A stretch of DNA of 64,000 bases from RGIG4079 sp045637505 (GTDB lineage: Bacteria > Bacteroidota > Bacteroidia > Bacteroidales > Muribaculaceae): contig JAZTZO010000007.1 of the NCBI GenBank assembly GCA_045637505.1, positions 1-64,000 of the forward strand, read 5' to 3'. Shown in pieces: positions 9,766 to 19,168 of the stretch (its first letter is position 1; each line of letters begins with the position of its first letter). Both the position numbers and the translations under genes were made by a program. Below the pieces are notes generated by a model. The model was not told where the DNA came from. It did no database searches and worked only from the letters and a program-made list of their open reading frames with translations.

Positions 9766-10020
9766 TGAAATATCAAAGTGTGACGAAAAGCGACAGCCAT
9801 TGTATCATCAAATCAGACTGTAAAATAAGACACAGTAAAGGAACATCGAGCAGTGATGAAGCTCATATAACAATAAAAGAAGAACCACTCGGCTCGCTCC
9901 TTGTGAGAGTCAAACCAAGTGGTCTTATATGAGGATTAAAAGTGTTTGCCGAAGTCGGTTGCGACCGATAGAACAGCCAAAGCCGACATCAACGGCATAA
10001 AATGTGTCTATCATTAAAAG
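9766..10020 (+). ncRNA. Candidate structured non-coding RNA, about 240-255 nt
   Basis: A consensus promoter fires into a stretch with no open frame, visibly richer in G+C than the AT-rich flanks. Perfect or near-perfect helices are visible. A long-range AGACACA/TGTGTCT pairs 9828-9834 with 10003-10009. A long hairpin has outer stem CTCATATAA/TTATATGAG (9862-9870/9925-9933), middle stem ACCACT/AGTGGT (9884-9889/9918-9923) and tip CTCGC/GTGAG (9893-9897/9903-9907). A 3' domain is closed by TGCCG/CGGCA (9947-9951/9993-9997) around GTCGGT/ACCGAT (9954-9959/9964-9969). The GTCGG strand can alternatively pair with CCGAC at 9983-9987. No tmRNA, RNase P or SRP hallmark is seen. A 6S-type RNA, such as the Bacteroidales-1 class, is the main known alternative. 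Both ends are estimates. Confidence 0.55.
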
Positions 10021-10184
10021 AAGTTACATTGGTATAAAAACTATAGTTCTTTAGCCTTAGCAAAAATACAGAAATATCCAATTTAGATATATCCATCTTC
10101 CTATCTTTCAGAATTCACTTTTGGCTATTAGTAAACTATTAATATAGTACAAACTATAATATATTTATTATAATTGCATCTCGA
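10021..10184. other. AT-rich intergenic tail
   Basis: No gene, clear hairpin or promoter is recognised between the candidate RNA and the membrane-protein gene. Confidence 0.6.
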
Positions 10185-10688
10185 TTATTTTGAACATATT
10201 ATAGTAAAACTTCCAATAAAACCTCCAATTATAAAAAATAGTAGCAATCCACTTGTAACATAAATTCGATATTTTTCATTTTGAGGTTTATTATTGAACA
10301 TATGAAAATAATAAGACCACTTATTTTCTTGAAATATTGTAAAATAGTTCAAGAAAATAAGTGGAAGTACAAGAAACAATAATCTCTCAGTAGGTTCGTA
10401 TCTTACCATAGAAAAAAAATGACTAAAATTACTCAAAATGTTATATCCTATAGAAACAATAAGCCAACTTACAACAATCATTTTTAATTTTGAATGATAT
10501 ATTGCAATTCCATTTGTAGGATCAGCTAATAATTTAAGAATCTCCCTTTCTTTTTTTGCTGTTGTTTTTTTTTTCGATAAAAACAACATTGCACGCTTAA
10601 AGAAAGTATAACAGATTGATAAAGTAAATTTATCCCACTCATAAAAACTATAAAACAGCAAAAACCAATAATACTCGATTAATTTCAT
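10185..10688 (-). CDS. Small membrane protein, candidate immunity partner of the RHS tip
   Basis: 167 residues, no recognised family. Hydrophobic segments lie near the N-terminus (YYWFLLFYSFYEW), at about 70-86 (IVVSWLIVSIGYNI), 100-118 (LLFLVLPLIFLNYF) and 144-163 (GLLLFFIIGGFIGSFTII), with basic linkers between them (KKKTTAKKERE). Its start overlaps the end of the RHS gene by 4 nt, the coupling expected for a toxin/immunity pair. A membrane-embedded immunity protein would suit a membrane-acting toxin. The function is inferred only from position and topology. Confidence 0.6.
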   Translation of the reverse strand: MKLIEYYWFLLFYSFYEWDKFTLSICYTFFKRAMLFLSKKKTTAKKEREILKLLADPTNGIAIYHSKLKMIVVSWLIVSIGYNILSNFSHFFSMVRYEPTERLLFLVLPLIFLNYFTIFQENKWSYYFHMFNNKPQNEKYRIYVTSGLLLFFIIGGFIGSFTIICSK

Positions 10689-12268
10689 TTCAAGATTTTT
10701 TTAGATACACCTTCTCCGATATATTCACCACTAAACATTCCAATTACACCTCCTACAAGAGTTCCTATAAAAGCTCCAGGAACTGCACCAATTCCCCCGA
10801 ACAAACTACCAACAGAGGCACCTATAGAGGCTCCAACTTTAGCTCCTAAAATTCCGCCAGAGATACCACCTGCCGCACTAGCAATTTGAACAGACGTATT
10901 ATACCCCAATCTATTACCATCTTGGATATACCCTAGATATATATTGTTGCCATAATACGCGATATTTAATCCAAGTCCAACTACACCAACTCCTTTTACC
11001 AATTTTGAATATTTAATAGCTGCAGAGGTTGTTGTCACATATTGATTTCCATTAAATATTTGTCCTGAGTTCTTGCGAAAATATAACTTACCATTATCTC
11101 CAATATTTATATCTTTTAAATTACTCATAGTTGTTTCAGCGATGGCAGAGGTGCCATTTAAAACACCCCAAGCAGGCGACGTTTGCTCTAATATTGACCA
11201 TTCAGAATATGATAATCCACCAGCCAAATGTTGTGTTATACACGAGCCTACGCAATCATATTCTGTATCAAAATAAATAGAAGATGTCATATACCCATTT
11301 TTTTTAGATAAATCATTCAACATTCTTTCATATCCATAAGCTCCAACACTAAATTCTTTCTGTAAACCTATATACTGAGAATTTGATACTGAGATTTTTA
11401 AATTATTATGACCATCGTTAATATTTTTAATATCACCATCAACTTCAAAATCTGTTAACCCATGAGGATCAATGATATTTAATGGATTATTTTTGCAGAA
11501 AGTATATGTTGATGTATGTGGACTTATGATTTCGAAAGGGTCTGTTGATAACCACAACGAAGTCCTTGGGTCATAATACCTCGCACCATAGTAGTACAAA
11601 CCTGTTTCTTCGTCAAGTTCCTTGCCATTGAATAGGAATGGAGTATTCAACTTGGCAGAACTGCTTAATTCCTCAATGAATACTTCACCAAATGGAACAT
11701 ATTCCACATGTTGAGAAACCTCTCCATTAGCATCGGTAACAAACGAGGTACTACCCAAATGATCAGAATGATAGAAGTAAGCTAATTCTCCATAGCTGTC
11801 AGAAGTAGCAACTGAACGACGAAGTCCATCATTCCAATTATAACCATAATCATCATTATTGTTCGGATAGTAAGGAACTTCAAATTTCGCATATATTGAT
11901 GCAATACTATCGCTCAAAGCTTGCTGTTGTGATTGAAGTTTAACATTATAACCAGTAATTTCATTTCCGGCACAATCAACTTGACGAGGGTCATAGTCAG
12001 GATTGTTAACTGAGACTTTAGACACGATACGTTCAGAACCAACATATATATGTTTATAGTATCTTGAACCATTGTAAACCATATATGGGTTAGGGTAAGC
12101 CGTAAATCTATTTGTTTGAGTAAATCCATTACTTGAATCGCTTGCACAGACAAATACAGCTTCGCCATTTCCACTTAATTTGACCGTTCTATTACCGGCA
12201 TCATCATAACGATAAGTAGAATGATGATTATTATGAGTAATATTAAACAATAATTTACGGCTCAGCAT
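10685..12268 (-). CDS. Orphan RHS-repeat tip protein with variable C-terminal (toxin-like) domain
   Basis: About 527 residues. It opens inside RHS/YD-repeat sequence (YRYDDAGNRTVKL), so it lacks the signal and the long shell region of full-length RHS proteins. The RHS-associated core is clear near residues 210-245 (FLFNGKELDEETGLYYYGAR, then YYDPRTSLWLSTDPFE) and ends at NIIDPHG, the usual junction to the variable tip. The ~255-residue tip has no recognised enzyme motif but finishes in a glycine-zipper-like hydrophobic stretch (GGISGGILGAKVGASIGASV and onward). The ATG at 12268 was chosen; the frame remains open to about 12304, with a TTG at 12289. It may be an orphan tip cassette or a truncated remnant. 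Confidence 0.75.
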   Translation of the reverse strand: MLSRKLLFNITHNNHHSTYRYDDAGNRTVKLSGNGEAVFVCASDSSNGFTQTNRFTAYPNPYMVYNGSRYYKHIYVGSERIVSKVSVNNPDYDPRQVDCAGNEITGYNVKLQSQQQALSDSIASIYAKFEVPYYPNNNDDYGYNWNDGLRRSVATSDSYGELAYFYHSDHLGSTSFVTDANGEVSQHVEYVPFGEVFIEELSSSAKLNTPFLFNGKELDEETGLYYYGARYYDPRTSLWLSTDPFEIISPHTSTYTFCKNNPLNIIDPHGLTDFEVDGDIKNINDGHNNLKISVSNSQYIGLQKEFSVGAYGYERMLNDLSKKNGYMTSSIYFDTEYDCVGSCITQHLAGGLSYSEWSILEQTSPAWGVLNGTSAIAETTMSNLKDINIGDNGKLYFRKNSGQIFNGNQYVTTTSAAIKYSKLVKGVGVVGLGLNIAYYGNNIYLGYIQDGNRLGYNTSVQIASAAGGISGGILGAKVGASIGASVGSLFGGIGAVPGAFIGTLVGGVIGMFSGEYIGEGVSKKILK

Positions 12269-12329
12269 GACAATATAATTTTCTGGCAAGTTATAAATTA
12301 ATTTTCAATCCGCAAAATTGTAAGAAATA

Positions 12330-12358
12330 AAAAAGAGTGCCTTATGAGCACTCTTTTT
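12330..12358 (-). terminator. tig terminator
   Basis: An 11-bp perfect stem AAAAAGAGTGC / GCACTCTTTTT with a 7-nt loop, 21 nt after the tig stop. It isolates tig from the RHS insertion. Confidence 0.85.
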
Positions 12359-12379
12359 GGATTATTGTGAAGAATGTTC

Positions 12380-13738
12380 TTATTGAGCACCTTCAGCGAT
12401 AGTTTTGAATTCTTCGATTGAAACTGATTTAGCTTCGATTTTAGCTGTTTGTTTAATAGCTTCGAAGAGTTTCATGTCGCCTGCTTCTTCAATGATACGT
12501 GAACGAGAGTTCTTGTCTTCAAGAATGCGTTTAGCGTAGTCGGTGAGCATATCGTCTTCAACGTTAGTCATGCCATATTGAGCAAATTGTTGACGAGCAA
12601 TAGCTTTAGCATGGTTTGTAACGTCGGCTTCTTCGATTTTTACTTCTGCAACAGCTGCGATACGTTCTTTGATGAGTTGCCATTTGAGAGATGGAATCAT
12701 TTTTTCAAATTCAGCATCGATGTTTTCAGCAGTAAGTCCTTCGTTGCGACGAACTAACCATTTTTTGAGGAATTCTTGAGGGAGTTCAATGTTACCGAAT
12801 TTTTCAACGAGAGTTTTTTCAGCTTGCATGTGGAACAAAAGTTCGCTATTGCCTGAGATTTGAGCTGAAATCATTTCTTTGATTGCGTTGAAATATTCTT
12901 CTTCAGTTTTTACTTTGTCGGGACCAAAGATATTTTTATAATATTCTTCGTTGAGTTCGGCGGGTTTAACAACGATGATTTCAGAAATTGACATTTCGAA
13001 GTTAGATTTTGCTTCAGCAGCTTTTTCTTTATCGATGTTGAGCATAGAAGCAAGACGAGTAACATCGCCTTCGCAAGCGTTCCAAGGATTGAAAACAACT
13101 TTGTCGTTAAGTTTTTTGCCAATGAATTTATCAGCTTCTTCTTTTGATTTGAGGTACATAGGGGCAATGATACCGCTAACTACTTGGATTGCATCTTCGC
13201 CTTCTTTTACAGAACCATCTTCGTTAAGTTCCATAATAGAACCTTTAACAAGTGCTTTTTCATCAACTTCTTCGCCTGGAACTTGGTTGCCAAAACGTTC
13301 ACGGAAGTTAACGTCTTGTTCGTCAATCATTTCTTTTGAAACTTCGATGTTGTAGTAAGGAAGTGCTGTTCCAGCGAGGTCAACGTTGATTTCGGGAGTC
13401 AAACCAATTTCATATTCGAATGTATAGTTTGTGTCATCGAGATTGATTTCTTTAACTTCAACGGGAAGTGGCTCGCCAAGGATTGCGAGGTTGTTTTCAC
13501 GAATATAGTTGATAACTGCTTCATAAACTTCTTGGTTGATAACATCGCTTTTTACTTGTTTTCCAAAGCGACGACGGAGCTGATCGACAGTTACGTGGCC
13601 TTTGCGGAAACCAGGGAGTGTGTGAGTTTTGCCAATGCGCTTAAGTTCAGCAGTTACTTTGTCTTTGTAATCGTTTTCTTCAATCGTTACGGTGATTTTG
13701 CCATTAACGTTGTCGATTTTTTCAATAGATACGTTCAT
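12380..13738 (-). CDS. tig: Trigger factor (ribosome-associated chaperone)
   Basis: A 452-residue chaperone that meets nascent chains at the ribosomal exit tunnel. The N-terminal ribosome-binding signature is LPGFRKGHVTVDQLRRRFGK (about residues 39-58). A divergent PPIase-like middle domain (about 150-250) and a long helical C-terminal chaperone domain follow, with length normal for the family. It is monocistronic here, with its own promoter and terminator. Confidence 0.93.
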   Translation of the reverse strand: MNVSIEKIDNVNGKITVTIEENDYKDKVTAELKRIGKTHTLPGFRKGHVTVDQLRRRFGKQVKSDVINQEVYEAVINYIRENNLAILGEPLPVEVKEINLDDTNYTFEYEIGLTPEINVDLAGTALPYYNIEVSKEMIDEQDVNFRERFGNQVPGEEVDEKALVKGSIMELNEDGSVKEGEDAIQVVSGIIAPMYLKSKEEADKFIGKKLNDKVVFNPWNACEGDVTRLASMLNIDKEKAAEAKSNFEMSISEIIVVKPAELNEEYYKNIFGPDKVKTEEEYFNAIKEMISAQISGNSELLFHMQAEKTLVEKFGNIELPQEFLKKWLVRRNEGLTAENIDAEFEKMIPSLKWQLIKERIAAVAEVKIEEADVTNHAKAIARQQFAQYGMTNVEDDMLTDYAKRILEDKNSRSRIIEEAGDMKLFEAIKQTAKIEAKSVSIEEFKTIAEGAQ

Positions 13739-13783
13739 AATGTTTTTATAATGTTTTCTTGTGTTGTTGTATTAATTAACGTG

Positions 13784-13815
13784 CAAAGTTAATCTTTTTA
13801 TTTGGCTTGAGCAAA
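13784..13815 (-). promoter_or_regulatory. tig promoter
   Basis: Minus strand: TTTG (13812-13815), a 20-nt spacer, then TAACTTTG (13784-13791), about 45 nt before the tig start. Confidence 0.75.
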
Positions 13816-13917
13816 TTATAATTGAATTTTGACGAGATGAAATGTGTGTTAATGGTTTTATGTTGATTGAGATGAAAAAATATTAAATTTCAATTTAAAA
13901 TTTTCAATTAAATACAT

Positions 13918-13925
13918 TATCTTTG
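13918..13925 (+). promoter_or_regulatory. purL -7 box
   Basis: TATCTTTG about 50 nt upstream of purL; the -33 position reads TTTA, so the match is partial. It is divergent from the tig promoter in the same 237-nt gap. No purine riboswitch is evident. Confidence 0.45.
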
Positions 13926-13975
13926 TAGCTTAATTGAAATAATAGTATACTATCATTATAAAAAACTTACAGAGA

Positions 13976-16900
13976 ATGGTTATTTTCTTTAAAAAAGGCG
14001 CAAATTTAGTCTATGCCGTTGAGAGTGATCACAAATTTTCGGATGCAGAAAAGGAAAAACTCTCATGGTTGTTTGATGGCGCAAAGCCTCTTTCAAGTAC
14101 ATCGTTGAAAGGTCGATATGTGGGACCTCGTAAGGAGATGATTACCCCATGGAGTACAAACGCAGTAGAGATTACTCAAAACATGGGTATTCAAGGAATT
14201 ACTCGAATTGAGCAATTTGAACTTTCTCGCGACGAGCAACCTAAATTTGACAAAATGTTGCAACGAGTGTATGAAGGTCTTAATAGCAAGACTTTCACAA
14301 TCGTTAAAACGCCTGATCCTATTGTTTATATTGATGATATCTCGGAATATAATAAGGCAGAGGGTCTTGCTTTGAGTGAAGATGAAGAACAATATCTTCG
14401 TGATTTGAGCGAAAAATTAGGCCGACCATTGACAGATAGTGAGGTGTTTGGTTTCTCACAAGTTAACTCTGAACACTGTCGTCATAAAATCTTCAATGGT
14501 ACATTTGTAATTGATGGCGAAGAAAAACCATTGTCACTATTTAAATTAATCAAAAAGACCTCACAAGAAAATCCTAATGGATTGGTGTCGGCATATAAAG
14601 ACAATGTTGCATTTGTGAAGGGTCCAAAAGTTGATCAGTTCTATCCTATTAATCCTGATCAACCCGATTACTTTGAAGTAAAAGATTTAGATACCGTAAT
14701 ATCATTAAAAGCTGAAACTCATAACTTCCCCACAACAGTTGAGCCATTTAATGGTGCTTCAACTGGTACTGGTGGTGAAATTCGTGACCGTCTTGGTGGC
14801 GGTAAAGCAAGTTTACCTATTGCCGGAACTGCGGTGTATATGACTTCATATCCTCGCATGAGCGAAGAACATCGTTGGGAGTTGATGATGAATCCTCGAG
14901 TGTGGTTGTATCAAACTCCATGTGATATTCTTATTAAAGCGTCAAACGGAGCTTCAGACTTTGGTAACAAGTTTGGTCAACCTCTTATTTGTGGCTCTCT
15001 TCTTACATTTGAGCATGATGAAAATGGCAAACAATATGCATATGATAAAGTAATCATGCTTGCAGGTGGTGTAGGTTTTGCTGCAAAGAAAGATGCATTA
15101 AAAGGAGAACCAAAGCCAGGTGAGAAAGTTGTGATAATGGGTGGTGATAACTATCGCATTGGTATGGGTGGCGGCGCAGTGTCGTCGGTAGAAACAGGTC
15201 AATATGACAATTCTATTGAGTTGAATGCTGTGCAACGTGCTAATCCTGAAATGCAAAAACGTGTGTCGAATGTAATTCGAGCTCTTGCTGAAAGTGATAG
15301 CAACCCAATTATATCTATCCACGACCATGGTGCTGGTGGCCACTTGAATGCTCTTTCAGAGCTTGTTGAGGCAACTGGAGGTAAGATAAATATTGATGCG
15401 CTACCAATAGGTGACAAAACATTATCTTCAAAGGAGATTGTAGGTAATGAAAGTCAAGAGCGTATGGGTATGGTTGTAGAAGAAAAAGATATTGAATATA
15501 TCAAGCGCATTGCTGAACGTGAGCGTGCCCCACTCTACGTTGTAGGTGAAACAACTGGTGATGACCGTTTTGTTTTTGAGCAAAAAGATGGAGTTAAGCC
15601 TATTGATTTGGGTATGGCTGATATGTTTGGAAACTCTCCCAAAACTGTCATGACTGATAACACAGTGAAAACAACTTATAAAGATGTTGAAACTGATGAA
15701 TCAAAAATCGATGAATATATTAAGAGTGTATTGAGTCTTGAGGCTGTGGCATGTAAAGATTGGTTGACAAATAAAGTTGACCGTTCGGTTACAGGTAAAA
15801 TCGCTCGCCAACAATGTCAAGGTGAAATACAGTTGCCATTGAGTGACTGTGGTGTTGTTGCTCTTGATTATAAAGGAAAGGCTGGTATTGCTACATCAAT
15901 AGGTCATGCTCCACAGGTGGCTCTTATTGACTCGGCTAAGGGTTCAGTAATGGCAATAGCTGAAGCATTGACAAATATTTCAATGGCTCCATTGGCAAAG
16001 AGCTTGAAGAGTATTTCATTGAGCGCCAACTGGATGTGGCCATGTAAGAATGAAGGTGAAGATGCTGCATTATATCGTGCAGTTGAAGCATGTAGCGATT
16101 TTGCTTGCAAGTTAGGTATCAACATTCCAACAGGTAAAGATAGTTTGTCAATGACTCAAAAATATGGCAATGACAAAGTATATTCTCCTGGAACAGTAAT
16201 TATCTCGGCAGCTGGAGAGGTTCGCGATATTCGTAAAGTTGTTTCTCCAGTGCTTCAAAACAAGAAATCTACATTATATTATATAGACTTCTCAAGTGAT
16301 AGCTTGAAACTTGGTGGTTCAGCATTGGCGCAAGTGCTTAATCGTCTTGGTGCTGAGGCTCCAACAGTGGCTGATACCGATAAATTTGCGGCGACATTCA
16401 ACGCTGTTCAAAAATTGGTTAGAAATCGTGCGCTCCTTGCTGCACACGATGTGTCGGCAGGTGGTTTGATTACAGCATTGCTTGAAATGACATTTGGTAA
16501 TGTAAATGGTGGTATTTCAGTATCAACTGACGGATTTGCTCAAATGGGTGAAACTGATTTGACCAAGATTTTGTTTGCAGAAAATCCTGCACTTGTTATT
16601 CAAGTAGCAGCCGCTAAAACTGAGCGAGTTGAATCAATCTTAAATGAAGCAGGTGTAAAATTCTGTGAAATAGGTGCTCCACAAGCAGAGCGAGTGGTAA
16701 TCGTAAATCATGATGGTGTTGAGCACTTGTTTGATATTGATTATCTCCGTGATGTGTGGTTTAGCTCATCATATTTGCTTGATTCAGTTCAAAGTGGCGA
16801 AAAATGTGCTAAAATGCGCTTCGATAACTATAAAAAACAACCAATTCGCTATCGTTTCCCAAAAGGATTTGATGGAAAACTTGAATCGCGTGGTATCGCA

Positions 16901-17677
16901 TTGCGTCGTGATACAAAGAGTGGCGTAAAAGCTGCGATAATTCGTGAAAAGGGTGTGAATGGTGATCGCGAAATGGCTTATTCACTCTATTTAGCAGGGT
17001 TTGATGTGAAAGACGTTCACATGACAGACTTGATGACAGGTCGTGAAACTCTCGAAGATGTGAATATGATAGTGTTCTGTGGCGGATTCTCTAACTCTGA
17101 CGTACTTGGGTCGGCTAAAGGCTGGGCAGGTGGATTCCTTTGGAATGAAAATGCAAAGCGTGCACTTGATAATTTCTATGCTCGTAAAGATACATTGAGT
17201 TTGGGTATCTGTAACGGTTGTCAGTTGATGATTGAATTGAATCTTATCAATCCAGAACATGAACGCCGTACAAAAATGGAACACAATATATCTCACAAGT
17301 TTGAGTCTCAATATCTTGGTGTTACTATTCCAGAAAATAATTCAGTGATGTTTGGTTCGCTTTCAGGAATGAAGACCGGTATTTGGGTAGCACATGGTGA
17401 AGGTAAGTTTAATTTGCCAGAAAAACTTGATAAATATAATATTGTGGCAAAATATAATTATGCTGCATATCCAGCTAATCCAAATGGTTCGCGTGCTTCG
17501 GTGGCCGGTATTGCTTCGGCCGATGGTCGTCACTTGGCGATGATGCCTCACTTGGAACGTGCTATATTCCCATGGCAATGTGCATACTATCCTGAATCAC
17601 GTAAGAAAGATGCGGTTACACCATGGATTGATGCGTTTATTAATGCACGTCGTTGGATAGAAGAAAAAACAAAATAA
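13976..17677 (+). CDS. purL: Phosphoribosylformylglycinamidine synthase (large single-chain PurL)
   Basis: A 1233-residue fused enzyme converting FGAR, ATP and glutamine to FGAM (purine step 4). The order is an N-terminal PurS-like region, a linker, two AIR-synthase-like halves (HNFPTTVEPFNGASTGTGGE; later HDVSAGGLITALLEM) and a C-terminal class I glutaminase. The nucleophile is Cys1079 in LGICNGCQLM, with the catalytic His/Glu region near AHGEGKF. PurS-like SQVNSEHCRHKIF is conserved. Full length, no disruption. A PurF homologue follows after 72 nt. Confidence 0.97.
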   Translation: MVIFFKKGANLVYAVESDHKFSDAEKEKLSWLFDGAKPLSSTSLKGRYVGPRKEMITPWSTNAVEITQNMGIQGITRIEQFELSRDEQPKFDKMLQRVYEGLNSKTFTIVKTPDPIVYIDDISEYNKAEGLALSEDEEQYLRDLSEKLGRPLTDSEVFGFSQVNSEHCRHKIFNGTFVIDGEEKPLSLFKLIKKTSQENPNGLVSAYKDNVAFVKGPKVDQFYPINPDQPDYFEVKDLDTVISLKAETHNFPTTVEPFNGASTGTGGEIRDRLGGGKASLPIAGTAVYMTSYPRMSEEHRWELMMNPRVWLYQTPCDILIKASNGASDFGNKFGQPLICGSLLTFEHDENGKQYAYDKVIMLAGGVGFAAKKDALKGEPKPGEKVVIMGGDNYRIGMGGGAVSSVETGQYDNSIELNAVQRANPEMQKRVSNVIRALAESDSNPIISIHDHGAGGHLNALSELVEATGGKINIDALPIGDKTLSSKEIVGNESQERMGMVVEEKDIEYIKRIAERERAPLYVVGETTGDDRFVFEQKDGVKPIDLGMADMFGNSPKTVMTDNTVKTTYKDVETDESKIDEYIKSVLSLEAVACKDWLTNKVDRSVTGKIARQQCQGEIQLPLSDCGVVALDYKGKAGIATSIGHAPQVALIDSAKGSVMAIAEALTNISMAPLAKSLKSISLSANWMWPCKNEGEDAALYRAVEACSDFACKLGINIPTGKDSLSMTQKYGNDKVYSPGTVIISAAGEVRDIRKVVSPVLQNKKSTLYYIDFSSDSLKLGGSALAQVLNRLGAEAPTVADTDKFAATFNAVQKLVRNRALLAAHDVSAGGLITALLEMTFGNVNGGISVSTDGFAQMGETDLTKILFAENPALVIQVAAAKTERVESILNEAGVKFCEIGAPQAERVVIVNHDGVEHLFDIDYLRDVWFSSSYLLDSVQSGEKCAKMRFDNYKKQPIRYRFPKGFDGKLESRGIALRRDTKSGVKAAIIREKGVNGDREMAYSLYLAGFDVKDVHMTDLMTGRETLEDVNMIVFCGGFSNSDVLGSAKGWAGGFLWNENAKRALDNFYARKDTLSLGICNGCQLMIELNLINPEHERRTKMEHNISHKFESQYLGVTIPENNSVMFGSLSGMKTGIWVAHGEGKFNLPEKLDKYNIVAKYNYAAYPANPNGSRASVAGIASADGRHLAMMPHLERAIFPWQCAYYPESRKKDAVTPWIDAFINARRWIEEKTK

Positions 17678-17692
17678 TATAAGAATAACTGG

Positions 17693-17723
17693 GTGGGAAT
17701 CTTCATCTTTAGAAGGTTTCCAC
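17693..17723 (+). promoter_or_regulatory. Intergenic hairpin between purL and the PurF homologue
   Basis: GTGGGAATCTTC pairs over 12 positions with GAAGGTTTCCAC (two G-U pairs), with a 7-nt loop. No strong T run follows, so partial termination or RNA processing is as likely as full termination. Confidence 0.45.
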
Positions 17724-17749
17724 TCAATCATTTATAAAGAATATATTAA

Positions 17750-19156
17750 ATGGGCGGTTTTTTTGGCGTAGCGAAACGCAATAGATGTGTAAATGAATTG
17801 TTCTATGGTGTTGACTATAATTCACACATGGGGACAAAACGAGCTGGAATTGCGACTTGCAATAAGGGTATATTTACACGTTCGATACATAATATAGAAA
17901 ACTCATACTTCCGTACAAAATTTGAAAAGGATTTAGATGAGTTTGAAGGGAATGTGGGTATTGGTGTGATAAGTGATACTGATGCTCAGCCGATTATTGT
18001 AAATTGCCATCTAGGCAAGTTTGCAATAGTAACAGTGGGCAGAATAAATAATATCGTAGAGTTAGAAAGGGAGTTGTTGGCAAAAGGTCATCATTTCTGT
18101 GAACACAGTTATGACATAATAAATCCTACAGAAATGATAGCAGCACTTATTAGTGAGGGTTCTGATTTTGTGTCAGGGATTGAAAATGTTTATAACCGAG
18201 TAAAAGGTTCTTGTTCGATGTTATTACTCACTGAGAATGCAATTATAGCAGCTCGTGATAAATTGGGTCGTACACCTGTTATTATTGGTGAAAAAGAGGG
18301 TGCGCATGCTGTTACATCAGAAACATGTTCGTTCCCCAATTTAGGATATTCTATTGCACGCAATTTAGGCCCAGGAGAGATTGTTGAAATTTCGTCGGAG
18401 GGTTACCGCCAGTTGCGTAAACCGAATGAAGAAATGCAAATATGTGCGTTTCTTTGGACTTATTATGGATATCCCGTATGTGAATATGAAGGACGCAATG
18501 TGGAGCAAATGCGATATGATTCAGGCGTCAATATGGGTAAAGAAGATGATACCGATGTTGATTGTGTGTGTGCAATACCTGACTCGGGTATTGGAATGGC
18601 GTTGGGATATGCACAAGGAAAAGGTGTTCCCTACCAAAGAGGTATTGTAAAGTACACTCCAACATGGCCACGAAGTTTTACTCCAAGTTCTCAAGAACGT
18701 CGTGAATTGGTGGCTAAAATGAAACTTATCTCAAATAATTCGATTCTTAAAGATAAGAAGGTGATTTTTTGTGATGACTCAATTGTAAGAGGTACTCAAT
18801 TGCGTGATAATGTTCAAGATATGTTTGATTGTGGCGCAAAGGAAGTTCATATTCGTATCAGTTGCCCACCATTGATTTATCCATGTAAATTCTTGAATTT
18901 TACATCATCAAAAAGTGAAATGGAATTGATTACTCGTCAAGTGATTGCAACGCTTGAAGGAGGAGATCCTAACAAGAATCTTGATGCCTATGCAAAAACA
19001 GGTTCTCCTGAATATAATGCTATGGTAGAAGAGATTGGAAAAAGATTGAAATTATCATCATTAAAGTTTAGCTCAATTGAGAATGTTGTGAATTCAATAG
19101 GATTACCTAAATGTAAGGTTTGTACCCACTGCTTTGATGGGTCGAGCTATGAATAA
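17750..19156 (+). CDS. Amidophosphoribosyltransferase homologue lacking the N-terminal catalytic Cys
   Basis: 468 residues with PurF architecture: an N-terminal Ntn-type glutaminase fold (about 1-230) and a C-terminal phosphoribosyltransferase domain with the PRPP motif VIFCDDSIVRGTQL. Canonical PurF begins MCGI, and Cys at position 2 is the glutaminase nucleophile; here the start is MGGFFGVAKRN, so that Cys is Gly. MGGFFG-type paralogues are familiar in Bacteroidetes next to a normal PurF elsewhere. It could use free ammonia, be regulatory, or act on another amine. It closes with a Cys-rich KCKVCTHCFDG tail. The location after purL supports a purine role. Confidence 0.85.
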   Translation: MGGFFGVAKRNRCVNELFYGVDYNSHMGTKRAGIATCNKGIFTRSIHNIENSYFRTKFEKDLDEFEGNVGIGVISDTDAQPIIVNCHLGKFAIVTVGRINNIVELERELLAKGHHFCEHSYDIINPTEMIAALISEGSDFVSGIENVYNRVKGSCSMLLLTENAIIAARDKLGRTPVIIGEKEGAHAVTSETCSFPNLGYSIARNLGPGEIVEISSEGYRQLRKPNEEMQICAFLWTYYGYPVCEYEGRNVEQMRYDSGVNMGKEDDTDVDCVCAIPDSGIGMALGYAQGKGVPYQRGIVKYTPTWPRSFTPSSQERRELVAKMKLISNNSILKDKKVIFCDDSIVRGTQLRDNVQDMFDCGAKEVHIRISCPPLIYPCKFLNFTSSKSEMELITRQVIATLEGGDPNKNLDAYAKTGSPEYNAMVEEIGKRLKLSSLKFSSIENVVNSIGLPKCKVCTHCFDGSSYE

Positions 19157-19168
19157 TGATATTTTTGT

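Noticed and set aside
9766..10020. tmRNA, RNase P RNA or SRP RNA
   Set aside because: None of the hallmark segments (tRNA-like ends with a resume codon, the RNase P core GAGGAAAGTCC, or the SRP GGAA tetraloop/helix 8 context) was seen.
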